DNA of 64,000 nt. Source: Diphasiastrum complanatum. Taxonomy: Eukaryota; Streptophyta; Lycopodiopsida; Lycopodiales; Lycopodiaceae. The notes under the pieces were generated by a model. That model worked only from the letters and a program-made list of their open reading frames with translations, was not told the origin of the DNA and ran no database searches. The stretch is from positions 82,738,212-82,802,211 of the forward strand of contig CM055092.1 in the NCBI GenBank assembly GCA_029204225.1. Reading direction: 5' to 3'. Positions 1 through 11,000 of this stretch are shown here, piece by piece; the stretch's first letter is position 1; every line of letters begins with the position of its first letter. The position numbers and the translations under genes are program-made.

Positions 1-220
1 AAGTACAAAAAAGTGAGGACAGCTGCTTCGGTGATGCATCTTCACAATCAACTACAGAGTCTATGATGGGACGATAACGAGCTGGATCAGCATGTTGAGA
101 AGATCAAAACGATCTTTGCTCAACTTTCAACATCTGGATAGGAGCATCAAATAACAACACTTCAGTAGGATGTACTTCATGAAATCTCTACCTTCTTCCT
201 ACCAGTCTTGTCGGTCTTTT
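1..220 (+). pseudogene. Ty1/copia gag (UBN2) fragment
   Basis: The plus strand translates, with interruptions, into the middle of a copia gag: a segment like VMHLHNQLQSL followed by LDQHVEKIKTIFAQLSTSG and then a decayed LPSSYQSL. This is the usual order in the UBN2 domain. It starts before the window and is cut at about 220, where a minus-strand copia piece begins. Stops and a frameshift show it is dead. The family call is firm. Which element it belonged to is unknown. Confidence 0.7.
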
Positions 221-289
221 AGGTGATAAAGGAAGTTGATCATTTTCGTCATGCTGTAGTTGCTGAACTACATCATCATCTTCGGATTC

Positions 290-1250
290 GCCATTGATAT
301 GTTGCTCGTCGAGAGTAGCCGAGATTGGACCTTCAATAGGAATAGTTGACTGAGTCGGACAAGTCGGCTACATGGGCTTTGCCTTTTCCCTTCAGGTCGA
401 TAGACTGATCTTCGATGAAGATGACATCCTGGCTAGTGAATATCTTCGACTCGATAGGATCAAACAACTTGTAAGCTTGGTTTAAAGTAGTGTAGCTAAT
501 GAAAATACATTTGATACTCTGGAAGTCAAGCTTCTTCTTGAGATCATGAGAAATCTACGCATAAGTTGTACATCCAAAAACTTGTAAGTTCGCTAAAGAA
601 GTTTTGGTACCTGTCCAAACTTCGTATGGCGTTCTGGCTAAGAGACGTTTAGTAGGACTCTGTTCTTAATATAGGTTGCTGTGGAAATAACGTCAGCCCA
701 TAAGAACTTCAGAAGTGTCGCATGCACGAGCATACACTTTGCCGATTCAACTAAGGTTTTGTTCTTTCTCTCAGCAAGACCATTCAACTGAGGTGAATAG
801 GAGGTAATGTATTGTTGTTCAATATTTGTTGTTAAGGCAATACTCCTTAAATTCGGTGGAGATGTATTCTCTCCCGTTGTCGGACCTCAGTGCTTTGATT
901 CTTTTGCTAGTTTGATTTTCTGCATGCCCTTTGAATTGTCGAAACTTGTTGAAAGCCTCCGATTTCTGCTTAATAAAATAAATAACTGTTCTTCTAAAAA
1001 ATTCATTAATAAAAGTAATAAAATTCTTTGCATCTAGCAATGATGGAGTTTGCATAGGTCCACATATATCTGGATGAACAACATTTAACAGACCTTTTGT
1101 TGCATGTCTATGACTTGATCTAAATGGAATCCTAGTCTGCTTTCCAAGGATGCAGCTAGGACAGACAGGGAGATCGACTTTGTTGGTTGGATAGTCGAAT
1201 TCAAATGCTAGAGATTGTGTAGACATGGTCAATACAGTTGCATAATTCAA
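290..1250 (-). pseudogene. Ty1/copia integrase and post-integrase fragment
   Basis: Minus-strand reading gives the zinc-binding end of GAG-pre-integrase (CPSCILGKQTRIPF), then the integrase core with HPDICGPMQTPS, a stretch like FITFINEFFRRTVIYFIKQK and the second acidic site in IKALRSDNGREY. The third block, with SPQLNGLAERKNKTL, continues in another frame towards position 780. Past it lies the conserved tail around VLLN and a weak SRDV-like site near 430. The order is that of a copia pol truncated before reverse transcriptase. Several frameshifts make it a pseudogene. Confidence 0.8.
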
Positions 1251-1428
1251 GTGTCCTAAGTGATGATGTCATAGTAATGCTTTATTGACAAGAACAGAGG
1301 TTTTCAAGACTTGACTATTATCAGAATAACAATGTGCCAATCTATATAAGTATTCATGCCTCTTGCCGAGTGCAAGGATCTTATTGCTTCTATCGATAAT
1401 TCTATATTGACCAGACTCAGACTCCACC

Positions 1429-2494
1429 TTATAACCTAAATCTGTTAATTGCCCACAACTGTTTTGGTGCTTTCACATGAGCCATCATACACCTAGCAGC
1501 TTCCATAAGTGTATGATTCTTTCGTTCAGCTATTCCATTGTGCTGAGGTGTGTACGATGCAGTCTTCGTATGCATAATACCTCGGTCAGTACAGTAAGCT
1601 TTGAATTCTTTGAAAATGCACTCACCTCCATGATCTGTGCAAATTTGCTTCAACTTATTGCTTGTCTGCTTCTCAGCCCAATTCGTATACTCAATGAATT
1701 TCTCGAAAGCTTCATATTTTGTACGAATAAAGTATACTATAGCAAACTTGCTGAAGTCATCAATAAACGTAATGAAGTACTTTGCATCACCTAAAGACAA
1801 TACTTTGAATGGTCCACAAATATTTGAATGTACAATCTCTAGTACCTTGGTTGCTTTATAAACATCCTTACTGAAAGGTGTTATAGTAATTTTGCCTTTA
1901 AGACAGGATTCGTAGGTAGTTTGAATATCTCGACTTTTGATTTCGACCTTCGATTCTCTAACTTTTGTTGACTTGGTACAAGGCTTTCATGTTCATGTGA
2001 CATAGCCTCTTGTGCCACAAAATATTTGTCGATTCCTGAGTTTGATTTTGATTCTAGTTCGAATGTTCAAGTGATACAAATTTCTTTCTCTACAGCCTTT
2101 AGCAACCAGGTCGTCAGAATCTTCATCGAACAATTTACAAGTGTTCTTTGTGAAGGTTACTGACATTCATGTATTGACTATCTTTGCTACGGATTGAAGA
2201 TCTTTGTCAAGAGTAGGGACATAGAGAACTTCCTCCAATTTCTTGTCACCCAGATTCGTGTCCAACCATAGCACACCAGTTCCATCAACTATGTGCTTAG
2301 AACCGTCTCCGAGTATAATAAATCTTGAATAATTTGTCTTCTTGTACTTAGATAAAATTTGTTTCAAGAAAACAAAATGTGAAATGGCTCCTGAATCAAG
2401 TACTACTTCACAAATTTTTCCAAATCAAATAGTTTGAACCATCTGTATCCAAGATCGTAGTGATCTTAGACTGAATATTACTGATCGACGACAT
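1429..2494 (-). pseudogene. Ty1/copia deletion derivative: gag start fused to protease, then integrase
   Basis: Read on the minus strand, this starts with a gag N-terminus (MSSISNIQSKITTIL, then GSNYLIWKN) that runs directly into the protease active-site region VVLDSGAISHFV. Nearly all of gag is missing. The protease continues as ILGDGSKHIVDGTGVLWL and LEEVLYVPTLDKDLQSVAKI. After a decayed GAG-pre stretch comes integrase, with FITFIDDFSKFAIVYF, CTDHGGEC and TPQHNGIAERKNHTLMEA. It belongs to the same family as the plus-strand piece near 19.7-20.4 kb, with which it shares leader and gag start. The element ends before reverse transcriptase. Confidence 0.8.
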
Positions 2495-2625
2495 CTTCTA
2501 TTCATCTGAATAAACTCCAGATAGCGGTTGCTGATGGATATATGAAGAATGTTGAGAGGGGTGCATGGATATACCATTGTATCAACTCTGTATGCTTTGA
2601 TACCACTGTATGAACAATGATCCTA

Positions 2626-2636
2626 CTCTGATACCA
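2626..2636 (-). other. Primer-binding site (initiator-Met tRNA) of a copia element
   Basis: On the minus strand this reads TGGTATCAGAG, the usual plant copia primer site. It lies just upstream, in element orientation, of the leader and gag start of the minus-strand copia derivative. A partial second copy (TACAGTGGTATCA) lies about 28 bases away, so the site seems locally duplicated. Confidence 0.7.
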
Positions 2637-2637
2637 C

Positions 2638-3203
2638 TGTAGAAAAAATAGTAATAATTCTTCTTCAGAGAATATGATGAAAGTTTGAATAAATCAAACT
2701 AATATTAGTGTCTTCAATCGGGTCTGTTTCTGGTCTATGTACTAATAGAACGATTTTTGCCTTGATTGAAAATAGCATGCAGAATTAAGATGTGAAATTA
2801 AGAGACAACTTAAGACAATTTTAGACAATAAAAAATAATTGATCAAAAATGAATTTTTAGAACTCTAAATCTGAATCATCAATATACATCTCTTGTTGTC
2901 TTATCTCATTGTTGTGTCTCTGATTGAGTGAGTTTGAGAGTCTGTTACAACGAATAGTGCACATATATGTATATTGCTACAGGACAAGTCTTTTGGTCTT
3001 TTAATTCCAAGTCTTTTGGTCTTTTAATTCTGTAATAGTATATCTAATCATTTAGGATGATTGATATTCAAATAAACGCTCTGTTTTCAAGCTCAAATAA
3101 TTTTTGTTCTAGTCTGTCTCTTCATCTAAGCTCCGTGTTTCGCAAATTGTTCACGACACTTGTCTCTTTACGACATCTTCATGTTTCGCGAATTGTTTAC
3201 AAC
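2638..3203 (-). repeat. Probable 5' LTR of the minus-strand copia derivative
   Basis: The block immediately beyond the primer site begins TGTAGAAAAA on the plus strand and could end at ..TTTACAACA, giving LTR-like TG..CA ends. No second copy is present, so the boundaries are inferred from the primer site and terminal dinucleotides only. Confidence 0.4.
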
Positions 3204-3411
3204 AGTTGAGCTTGAAAAAAAATCCAAAATATTTTGCGAAGTGTTTGCGACAGACGACAATTTTGCGATAGGTGAGCTTTGAATAAGAAACAGAATATTT
3301 TGCGACAAGAACTTGTTCGCGAATCTTTCAAGCTTCAGCAAGAAACTATTTCGCGAACTTTTCGAGTTTCAAGCAAGATATATTTCGTGAATCTTTCGAG
3401 GTTGATCACGA
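3120..3411. repeat. Degenerate TTTCGCGAA-type repeat stretch
   Basis: Motifs such as TTTCGCGAA, TTTGCGACA and TTCGCGAAT recur at irregular spacing about ten times. CpG is far richer here than in the surrounding AT-rich DNA. No coding is recognised. It abuts the start of the duplicated segment. Related TGTCGCA motifs recur near 16.2-16.5 kb. Confidence 0.5.
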
Positions 3412-3534
3412 ATAGAAATGTTTTGAGTTCGAATTCGTTTTTCATCCTTTGTCAAGTAAACTGTGCACTTTGTTGGTAGAATCGAGATCTCTCTGATCAA
3501 GTGCTCTACAGTTTAAATTTATCATGCTGGAATC

Positions 3535-3690
3535 TTAATGTTATAGTACCTTCACCTTCGATGGTGTGAGTGCTATCGTCACCAAGATGAACATACTTCT
3601 TTGTGTTGTAAGGCGTATAGGAGTGAAAGATCTCATGATGATTGATCATAGGTAGCTCCAGAATCTAGAAATCAAAAATCATCCAAAAAT
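3535..3690 (-). pseudogene. Copia protease fragment in repeat copy 1
   Basis: The minus strand reads LPMINHHEIFHSYTPY then KKYVHLGDDSTHTIEGEG. This is the stretch just after the DSGAT active site of a copia protease. The active-site Asp codon itself is damaged. It is carried within the duplicated segment and is followed by AT-rich DNA, so it was captured or left there before the duplication. Confidence 0.65.
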
Positions 3691-4383
3691 GTTCTTTGGT
3701 TTTTGAACATGATGATAAAAAAAAAATTACATGGAGATCCATTTTTTTTTTAAAGTTTTTTAAAAAATAACCATATTCAAAATGCTTCAAATAAAGATAT
3801 TGTAATGTTAAAAAAAATATTATTTGTTGAAAGAAAATTAATCAAGCTACTAAAATTTTGTTAGTGGAGTTTTATTAATAATTGTAAATTAGCTTATATA
3901 AAATAATAATACTATTCAAAATAAAATCATTAGACACACAACCACTAGAATAACTATTTTTTTTATTCAAAAAAAAAATTATAATTTTGTTTTAAAAAAA
4001 TTTAAAGTTTTCTAAATTACAATTCTTGTATCAAAAAAACTATTTTTTAAATTATGAAAAAAAGTTTAATCAGTATTTAAACCTTTACTTATATTTCAAA
4101 TACCTATGTGTATTCATTGAATATTTAAACATTAAATGATTGCAAATAAAATTATTTTCTCAAACTTATTATAAAAACACAACGAAAAATTAGAATATTA
4201 AAAACCTGATAGTTCGTTGCAATTTTAGTTTTGCTGATATTCAAATAATTAAAAAACTACTAAATCTATTTTTTTAATACAAACAAATTTAAAAATATTA
4301 AATTAATCAAAAAGATTTCAATATACAATATTTCATAAACTATAAATGCAATTGTTTTATAAAATAAAAGAGAATTTATTCTT

Positions 4384-5260
4384 TTCAAAAATCATCAAGA
4401 TCATTTGCGTCTTTCTTTTTTTCTTGAGGAGCCATTGTAGTGTCAACTGGCAGCTCTTCCACAATTTCCTTGACAGCTGTAATCACATTATAGTCCTGAA
4501 CTAGAACCCACTTTTCCGCTAGCAGGACATTGGGGTTCCTTGGACAAGAGAATTACTAAATCCTCGTTGTTTGAACTCTTTCCTACCTCAGCCAGTTCAT
4601 TTGGCAAAACTGAAAGAGATTTCATTCTCATTTTTACAAAATCAACTAAATTAGAATCTAAATCTACTGCAACAACATGCCTGTGTTTTTTAATAGCACA
4701 TGCGTTCGTAGTGCCGCTACCGCTAAACAAGTCCAAAATCCAATCAACTAGGTGAGAAAAAATATCAATTAAATGATTAATTAATTGTTGTGGCTTTTGA
4801 TAGGGACAAGCCACGGAACCCATCATTGGATTTTTAAGTTTCTTCGTCATATTGAAACAAGTTGCCAAAACTTGTCAGTCCGGAGGTGTTGTAATGAAGC
4901 ATCAAGCACTTGACATCCAAAGAATAATAATCAATGGTTATATATTAAATTCCATTGCAAGTTGTGCTCCTCCCGAGTTTCTGAATTGGCCTTGTACTTG
5001 ACAAGGAATGTTACAACTAAAATAAATAAAAAATTTCAAATTGTTTAGGTTAACATTAGTGCTTATACTAAATTTAAAATAAAATTTTGAATTAAAATAC
5101 GGATTAATAATTCACGAATTTAAAGACTTACCACACATTATTTTCTATTCTCGCGTTACAGAAAGTTAATAAAGCTTTTGGTACTGAAGTTGATTGTCGG
5201 CTAATCATCATTTTATTATTTCTTTATTTGAAATCCATATGGTATATCGGCAATGTAGAG
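4384..5260 (-). pseudogene. Beta-class DNA amino-methyltransferase (N4-C/N6-A type), C-terminal exons, copy 1
   Basis: Reading the minus strand, the upstream part contains ADIPYGFQ, a match to catalytic motif IV ((D/N/S)PPY type). After an exon with VPKALLTFCNARIENN comes a GTAAGT donor, a short AT-rich intron and a TTTTAG acceptor. The second exon has LMLHYNTSGLTSFGNLFQYD, then NPMMGSVACPYQKPQQLI (motif X region) and DWILDLFSGSGTT (motif I, SAM binding), with VVAVDLDSNLVDFVK after it. The order IV-X-I is that of beta-class enzymes. It is broken by a frameshift before NPMMG, a small deletion truncating the tail, stops in place of expected Trp codons after motif IV, and a deletion of about 90 bp. 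Eukaryotic introns argue against bacterial contamination. Target base (N4-C or N6-A) is unknown. Confidence 0.7.
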
Positions 5261-5309
5261 TGTGTAAGGCCTGTTCTTTAGAAATTTTGGATTTTGATTA
5301 AGTTTGATG

Positions 5310-5764
5310 TATGTCGAGCACCCATGCCTAGATTGTGTGAGGTGATTGCACATCGATCTGAGCTCTCTGGACTTTGCTAGAACCGGTCAAAGATTTTCAG
5401 CCATAGGAACTTGGCGTCGGCTGGATTCTAGTCATAGTGGCGCTGGCGCCGGTGGCACCGGGAGCGGCAGGGGTGCTTCTGGCACCGGGGACAATGCTGG
5501 CGCCGAAAGTAAAGCTTGTAAGTAACTTTACAACAGTCACCCACATCGGGACCCCCGATCTGGCATGGCGCCAGGTTGGATCTCAATGTTGGTTTCTGAA
5601 CTTCCAGTTGGTTGAGTCTTATCGTTGCTGGCGAGTTGGCTGCTTGTATGTCAAGTGAGTTTGGACGGCAAGAGTTGAAGGCTGGGAAGCTAAGTCGTGG
5701 TTCTCGGCTCCCTTTGGGATGCCTGCGCTACACTTCCTTGGGATCCTCTCTTGGAGTCTAGTGA
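5310..5764. other. Unassigned stretch with GC-rich GGCGCC repeats
   Basis: Around 5437-5570 the motif GGCGCC/GGCACCGGG recurs several times, producing an Ala/Pro/Val-rich reading frame with no family resemblance. It may be leader or LTR sequence of the copia gag that follows. No gene can be supported. Confidence 0.3.
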
Positions 5765-6140
5765 GAGATTAACCACCTCCAATGACTCTATTTGGAAGGT
5801 GAGGATGGAGTCGATTTTGATCCTCCAAGATGTGATGGATATTGTCCTTGGACTTGAATAGGAGCCTCAATTTCTTCAAGGAGTCCAAAGGTACAAAAAA
5901 AGAAAAAGAATGGCTCTTCAATACATAAAGCTGAATGTTTCAAATGAGGTGTTGAGAGAAATTGGTGCTTGCACCTCGGCCAAGGAGGCCTGGGATACTC
6001 TCAAAGCCATTTATGAGGCCAAGAATACCTCTAGATTGGTCACACTAAGAAATTAATTTTTCCAAAAGGATTCAAAGAAGTGATGAGAGTGCATCCAACT
6101 TTGTTTTGAGGGTGAAGGGCATCCATAGAGAGTTGGTACC
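5765..6140 (+). pseudogene. Ty1/copia gag N-terminal fragment
   Basis: Translation gives NDSIWKVRMESILILQDVMD, then ALQYIKLNVSNEVLREIGAC, SAKEAWDTLKAIYEAKNTSR and FVLRVKGIHREL. This is a UBN2-type copia gag, closest in this window to the gag at 29.8-30.6 kb. Stop codons and a frameshift interrupt it. It is truncated at 6140 against a minus-strand RNase H scrap. Confidence 0.75.
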
Positions 6141-6313
6141 TGCTCCAACTGGATCTCGCCTTCTTGGACTTTTTCTCGAACAAGATGGTGACAAACTTCA
6201 ATATGTTTGGTTCTAGCATGAAAAACTGGATTGCTAGCAAGACTTTGAGAAGAGAGGTTGTCACATTTGATTAAGGAAACATAATAATACTTGAGCACAT
6301 GAAGGTCCATTAG
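6140..6313 (-). pseudogene. Copia RNase H C-terminal scrap
   Basis: The minus strand reads CDNLSSQSLASNPVFHARTKHI then HHLVREKVQEGEIQL, the conserved end of copia RNase H. The catalytic-domain end is present but the rest of pol is absent. It directly adjoins the LTR that follows and probably belongs to a different element. Confidence 0.75.
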
Positions 6314-6314
6314 C

Positions 6315-7089
6315 TGTTGGAGAATGCTAGAGCAATTTCCCTCGGTGTGTGCACTACCAATTAACAGTAGGCGAACACAATAATAGAGTTAGGTTTAGAG
6401 CTAAGTGTGTGGTGATAGTGGAAGCAAGAGCAGACTATCAAACAAATCAATTAGAAGGTCAGACAGAGAGCGAAAAGCATTGCAAATATTGACAGAACCT
6501 GAACGTAGAACTAGACAGCACTTTATTCAGATTTATTGTAATGAAATACAAGTCACTGATGCAGGCGAGCACAAGACAATAGTGGGCGAAAGCACATTCT
6601 CACAAAACTAACTACAAACTTTAAAAGCTATGAGCTTATTATTGACGATCCATCTAAAGAGGAGAATCAATGCATGAAAGCATCTACTGTGTCTGTATCA
6701 TCGGATGCAATAATCCATGTTCTTGATCGTTGATCAATTGCATATTGATACATTACTTATTTATGATCTACATGCCATCTTCATTTATGCATATGAGTGT
6801 ACAAGAGATGGCATGGAGCCGTTGTGTCGTCAAGAAGAAGATTGCTGATGTCATTGTCAAGTTGGTTGTGAAGTACAGAGGATAAGCGTGAGGAGGCCGA
6901 TAAGTCGGGCTTCCCAGATATGTCGTCCAAGTTGGGTCTACCCAATAGTTCGTCCAACTCCGATATGTCGGCCATCTTCACTTGCTTGTCTTCAGTAGTT
7001 GAGATGCGTGACAATGCAAGTAAATACGCAGCAATGAATGGAACTAGACTAACATGTTATTTAGGAGAGTAGTGGAGATAGATCCAACA
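6315..7089 (-). repeat. Copia 3' LTR (775 bp)
   Basis: On the plus strand the block begins TGTTGGA and ends TCCAACA, an inverted terminal match typical of LTRs. Right of it, on the minus strand, is the purine tract AAGGGGGG directly after the end of a copia RNase H, so this is the 3' LTR of a minus-strand element. The opposite LTR was not found in the window. Confidence 0.65.
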
Positions 7090-7095
7090 CCCCCC

Positions 7096-7525
7096 TTAAT
7101 CTAGATCCATGCATGCTTTGATCTTCAGACTAAGCAATGCATGAAATTTGTTATGTGCATCAATGCTCAATGCCTTGGTGAACACATCTGCAACCATGTC
7201 CTGCGTGCGACAGTACGTTAAGCTCACCTTTCTATCGAGAATCTTGTCCCTGACATAGTGATGTCGGATCTCAATGTGCTTACTCCTAGAGTGAAATCTA
7301 GGGTTGGTCGATAAGGCAATTGCACTCTGATTGTCACAAAATATGATTGTCGAGGTGTATTGGTTCAAACTAATGTCTGCCAGTAAATTCCTCAGCCAAA
7401 ATGCCTCTTTAATATATTGAGAAGCAGCAATGTACTCTGTTTCTATAGATGAAAGAGCAATAGAGGTTTGCTTACGACTGTTCCAAGATATAGGACCACC
7501 ATTGAAGAAGAATGTAAATTTAGAT
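7096..7525 (-). pseudogene. Copia RNase H C-terminus with polypurine tract
   Basis: The minus strand shows ALSSIETEYIAASQYIKEAF, DNQSAIALSTNPRFHSRSKHI, HHYVRDKILDRKVSL and QDMVADVFTKAL, the RNase H end of copia pol. The ORF ends at an in-frame stop followed by the purine tract and LTR start, the expected 3' arrangement. Everything upstream in pol is gone beyond about 7525. A sister fragment of the same family is fused into the plus-strand element near 40.7-40.9 kb. Confidence 0.85.
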
Positions 7526-7529
7526 GTAA

Positions 7530-8074
7530 GATCTAATCATTGCAACATGACTACATATAAGAGAAGCTCCCTAAGATCTTGCATACAAGATAACACACAA
7601 TGGAAAACACACTATGGAGCAACCACCCAACCAAGTAGAAGCAACCAATCAACTCTAGAAGCTTCACCCCCAAGCCAAGGAATAAGAAGCATGAATGTAG
7701 AGTGAGACCCTGGCAATGAATCAATGATCACAATGAGGAGTAGGGCGAGTTTGGCCTCAATATATAGAGCCAAAAGCATCCTGGGCACATAGCCATGCAT
7801 AGTCCTAAGTTCCCTATACATAGATTCACCTAGAATAGAGTCCTAAGCGTGGACCACCTATTCATAGAATTGCTATTGATAACTCTACACATGCATACAA
7901 TGGCTCATACCTTGTCTAAACTCAATTTAGTGTGTTCTGAGTCTCACAAGGATATCAGTTACTTTTGGGTCACATCCAGTATGACGTGGCATGACTAATA
8001 GCTTGTTTTACTGGAGTACCGAGTATCCAAACTAGGAGTATATTGAATCCTACTTACTAGCCATGGACATAACA
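7530..8074 (-). repeat. Possible LTR of a second minus-strand element
   Basis: On the minus strand a purine-rich tract (TTAAGGAGGGAAGAA) is followed by TGTTATGTCC, the shape of a polypurine tract and LTR start. The other end is not clear and no second copy was found. The adjoining DNA (8.1 kb onward) contains no recognisable pol, so a large non-coding derivative is possible but unproven. Confidence 0.3.
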
Positions 8075-11000
8075 TTCTTCCCTCCTTAAACTGCTTCTAT
8101 CCTTAGAAGCTCTCTCAAAGGAGAATAATCTCACTATGACCCAGTACATAAACACATTCTTACCTGGCAGATTCCTCTAGAACCCACATATGTTACTCAC
8201 ATATCTCACTGAGATCTTGTTACTCAGCTACAAAATATTTTCTATTTCTCATGAGTAAATAACATATTTGAAAAATCTTTGAGACAAATTTAATCTCAAC
8301 AGTTTTCCAATCCAATTTCTTTTAATAACATAATTTCTTCCACTCAAACAACCCCTCTCTAATCCTAGTACTAAACTCAGTGGGTGATCCAATATAGAAC
8401 TCTCAGACTTAAATTCTGATCAAACTTACTTCTATTCCAATCAAAATGGAATTAGTAGCCTTTGAACCTTTATTGTACTACTTATAGATAATGATTCAAA
8501 TTCCAAACTTGTTCTAATTCTAGATTGTCCACACAATCCCTAGAGAATTTCTCATATTTAAAATTTTTCAACTAGGCATCTTACTCTAAATCTATCTGAA
8601 ATTCCTTTCAGAAAAATCTCATTTCTATACCACATCTGGTCCTCTTCCGGAAACTATGCAACCAACAAATTCCCAAATAGAACTTTATCCCACCACTTCA
8701 CCCTTTCTTTTGAAGAAATTATAGATTTCAATAAAAATTAACTGGAAAGATGATATATGAAAATATCTAAATCCAAGAAAAGTCAGTAATAAGTGCTTTC
8801 ACTAAAGGATTCACTTCATTACAATCAGGACTTCTCCTTCAAATAGTTTCAATCTGAGTAACTACTATTCCATCGAAATTCATTTATGCAACAGAGATAT
8901 TCCATGGGTTAGAAATTGAAACATTTTAACCTTAGAATTTGTCTGAATTCCAAATCTATTCACACAGGTAGTAATCTATATGACATAACAGTCTTCCAAA
9001 AGAATAACTTCATGCTGAAAAGAATCATATAAATAGTCTGATGTCTTATAAGAAATTAATAAAAGTAAAGGATTAATTAAGAAAGTGAGAAATAGATTTG
9101 AGGGCCTCTGATTTTGTAAATAATGAGATATCATATTAGGATCTAGATTAAACCTCAAAATTTCTCAAAATACCCCACATTTGATCGAATGGTTTTCTTC
9201 TTTCCCATATCGCGACTAGGTACTAAAACACCTCATTGATCATCAGATCTTTATAGTCCTAAAATTTTCTTTCCAAAATTATTGATGTCTCATACCCTCA
9301 ACTTTTCCTTCCAGAAAATCCTTAATCCCCTTATCTGATATTCTAGAGATCCACTGATCATCTAGTTGTCCTATAATCACTATAGGATATTATCTCTTGT
9401 TTCCAAAACACTAGAGAATCTCATTTATTTGGATGACCGGCATGCCTATCAGATGGATACTCAAAATCCACATCTAATTATGTGACTTAGACAGAAGAAT
9501 TAACATGCTTCAATATTACATCCTGAACCTTTATGGTTAATGATAAGCTTCAAAGCCCTACTGATGCATCCAATCTAGGGACAAGCTTCTGTCAACTAAC
9601 AGATCCAATGTAATCCACGTATCATATTCCACTTCTAACATCACAATTAACATTCAAAACTGTGGATAACTCAATGGTTACAAAGATATCAGTTACAAAT
9701 TCAACTGAATGAATTCTAACCAGGAAACTAATAACCAGTATTAAGCAATTATTTACAAGGATTACCAAAATCCTAACTGCGAAATACATTTCCTTATCAC
9801 ACTTACTATTTTTGATGTCCACTCTTCTTCCCTCCTTAGAATTTTCAGTTCCCTAAAAATCTATTTCAACTAAGGTACCAAGAAGACATAATGACATTAG
9901 TAAATGTTTAAAAACCTTATTCTTGTAGGAAAAAGACTCAAACAATTTCATTTCTGTCCTATATCTGGGCTAAATATCTGATATATCAAAAATCATTTGC
10001 CAGTATGTGAAACAGTACTCGTCTGATCTTTTGAATATAATTCACCATAGGATTTTACTGGAAATGAAATCCGTTATGTAATTCTATTATTAAAAATTTT
10101 CCAATAAAATTGGAATGTTTTTTCTATTTATTGACTGGTTTGGCATTACTCCGTTAATATTGACAAAACCTATCCAAACGTAGAATATGCAATTACATGA
10201 ATGGAAATTCCACCAATAGGATTTCAGTAATTCTTGAACCGTATCCTGTCAAATCTACTGACTAGATAAAGAATACTATTGCCACTCATTCAATCTGGTC
10301 ATTTCATATTGTTTGACGATTTTAATTCAAATTTAACGAGTATCTTGCACAAACGTTCACTTGACTGATTTCTATCGATCAACATCGATTAGAAAACTTA
10401 TCAGACAAATAATTGGTTTCCAATTTTTACCAAATTGAAATTCAACAAAAAAAAGAAAAAATTCAAATTTTAACTTTCAATTTGGGAGTTCCCAACTCCA
10501 AAGTTAAAAAATGACAGCACAGTAAAAACTATCAGCAATTCATTGCGGTTTCTTCTTTTAATTTTAACTTATCTATCACCGAAAAATAATTTAGACTTAG
10601 TGAAAACACTGTGTCAATTCTGATTGAAAAACTCAGTTTGATCAATTCACTAATCTAAACTGATTTCATAAATAACAAAAAAATGACCAAAATTTTAATT
10701 TTTTCGAAAAACTCAATTTTGCTTTATTTTACGTAACTCAAAATTTATGACGAAAATACTGTTAGTATAAAAGACAATCGGAATCGAAAAAATTGAAACA
10801 TTGTCCGATTTCTAATGTTACTAACCCAATGTCAAACTGGCATGCAAAGCACACTACATCAGTCACAAACATCATTATGAAATTTTTTACGTAAACTTCA
10901 ATGTTACGGAATTTGTCAGCCATTAACACAGAATTGTGACACAACTGTCAGAGCACATGCGCATGACCACTCAAATCGATTGTAAATCCTCCATCCATGT

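Larger units (their letters stand above)
3412..5309. repeat. Long direct repeat, copy 1 (partner at 22188-24285)
   Basis: The two segments align nearly base for base from ATAGAAATGTTTTGAGTTCGA up to a point near AAGGCCTGTTCTTTAGAAATTT. They differ by scattered substitutions, small indels, an 86-bp insertion in copy 2, and about 90 bp near 24105-24195 that is missing from copy 1. Contents: a copia protease scrap, about 700 bp of very AT-rich DNA, and the 3' half of a methyltransferase pseudogene. Flanks differ outside the borders, so this is a true segmental or mobile duplication and not two ends of one LTR element. Confidence 0.85.

Noticed and set aside
4384-5260. Bacterial contamination as the source of the methyltransferase
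   Set aside because: The gene is interrupted by AT-rich introns with consensus GT..AG borders, is present twice, and lies among plant retrotransposons.
5437-5658. Small Ala/Pro-rich protein gene
   Set aside because: The frame is produced by GGCGCC-type repeats and has no family resemblance or start context of note.
6405-6611. Basic 68-residue ORF
   Set aside because: Lies inside the copia LTR defined by TGTTGGA..TCCAACA ends; no similarity recognised.
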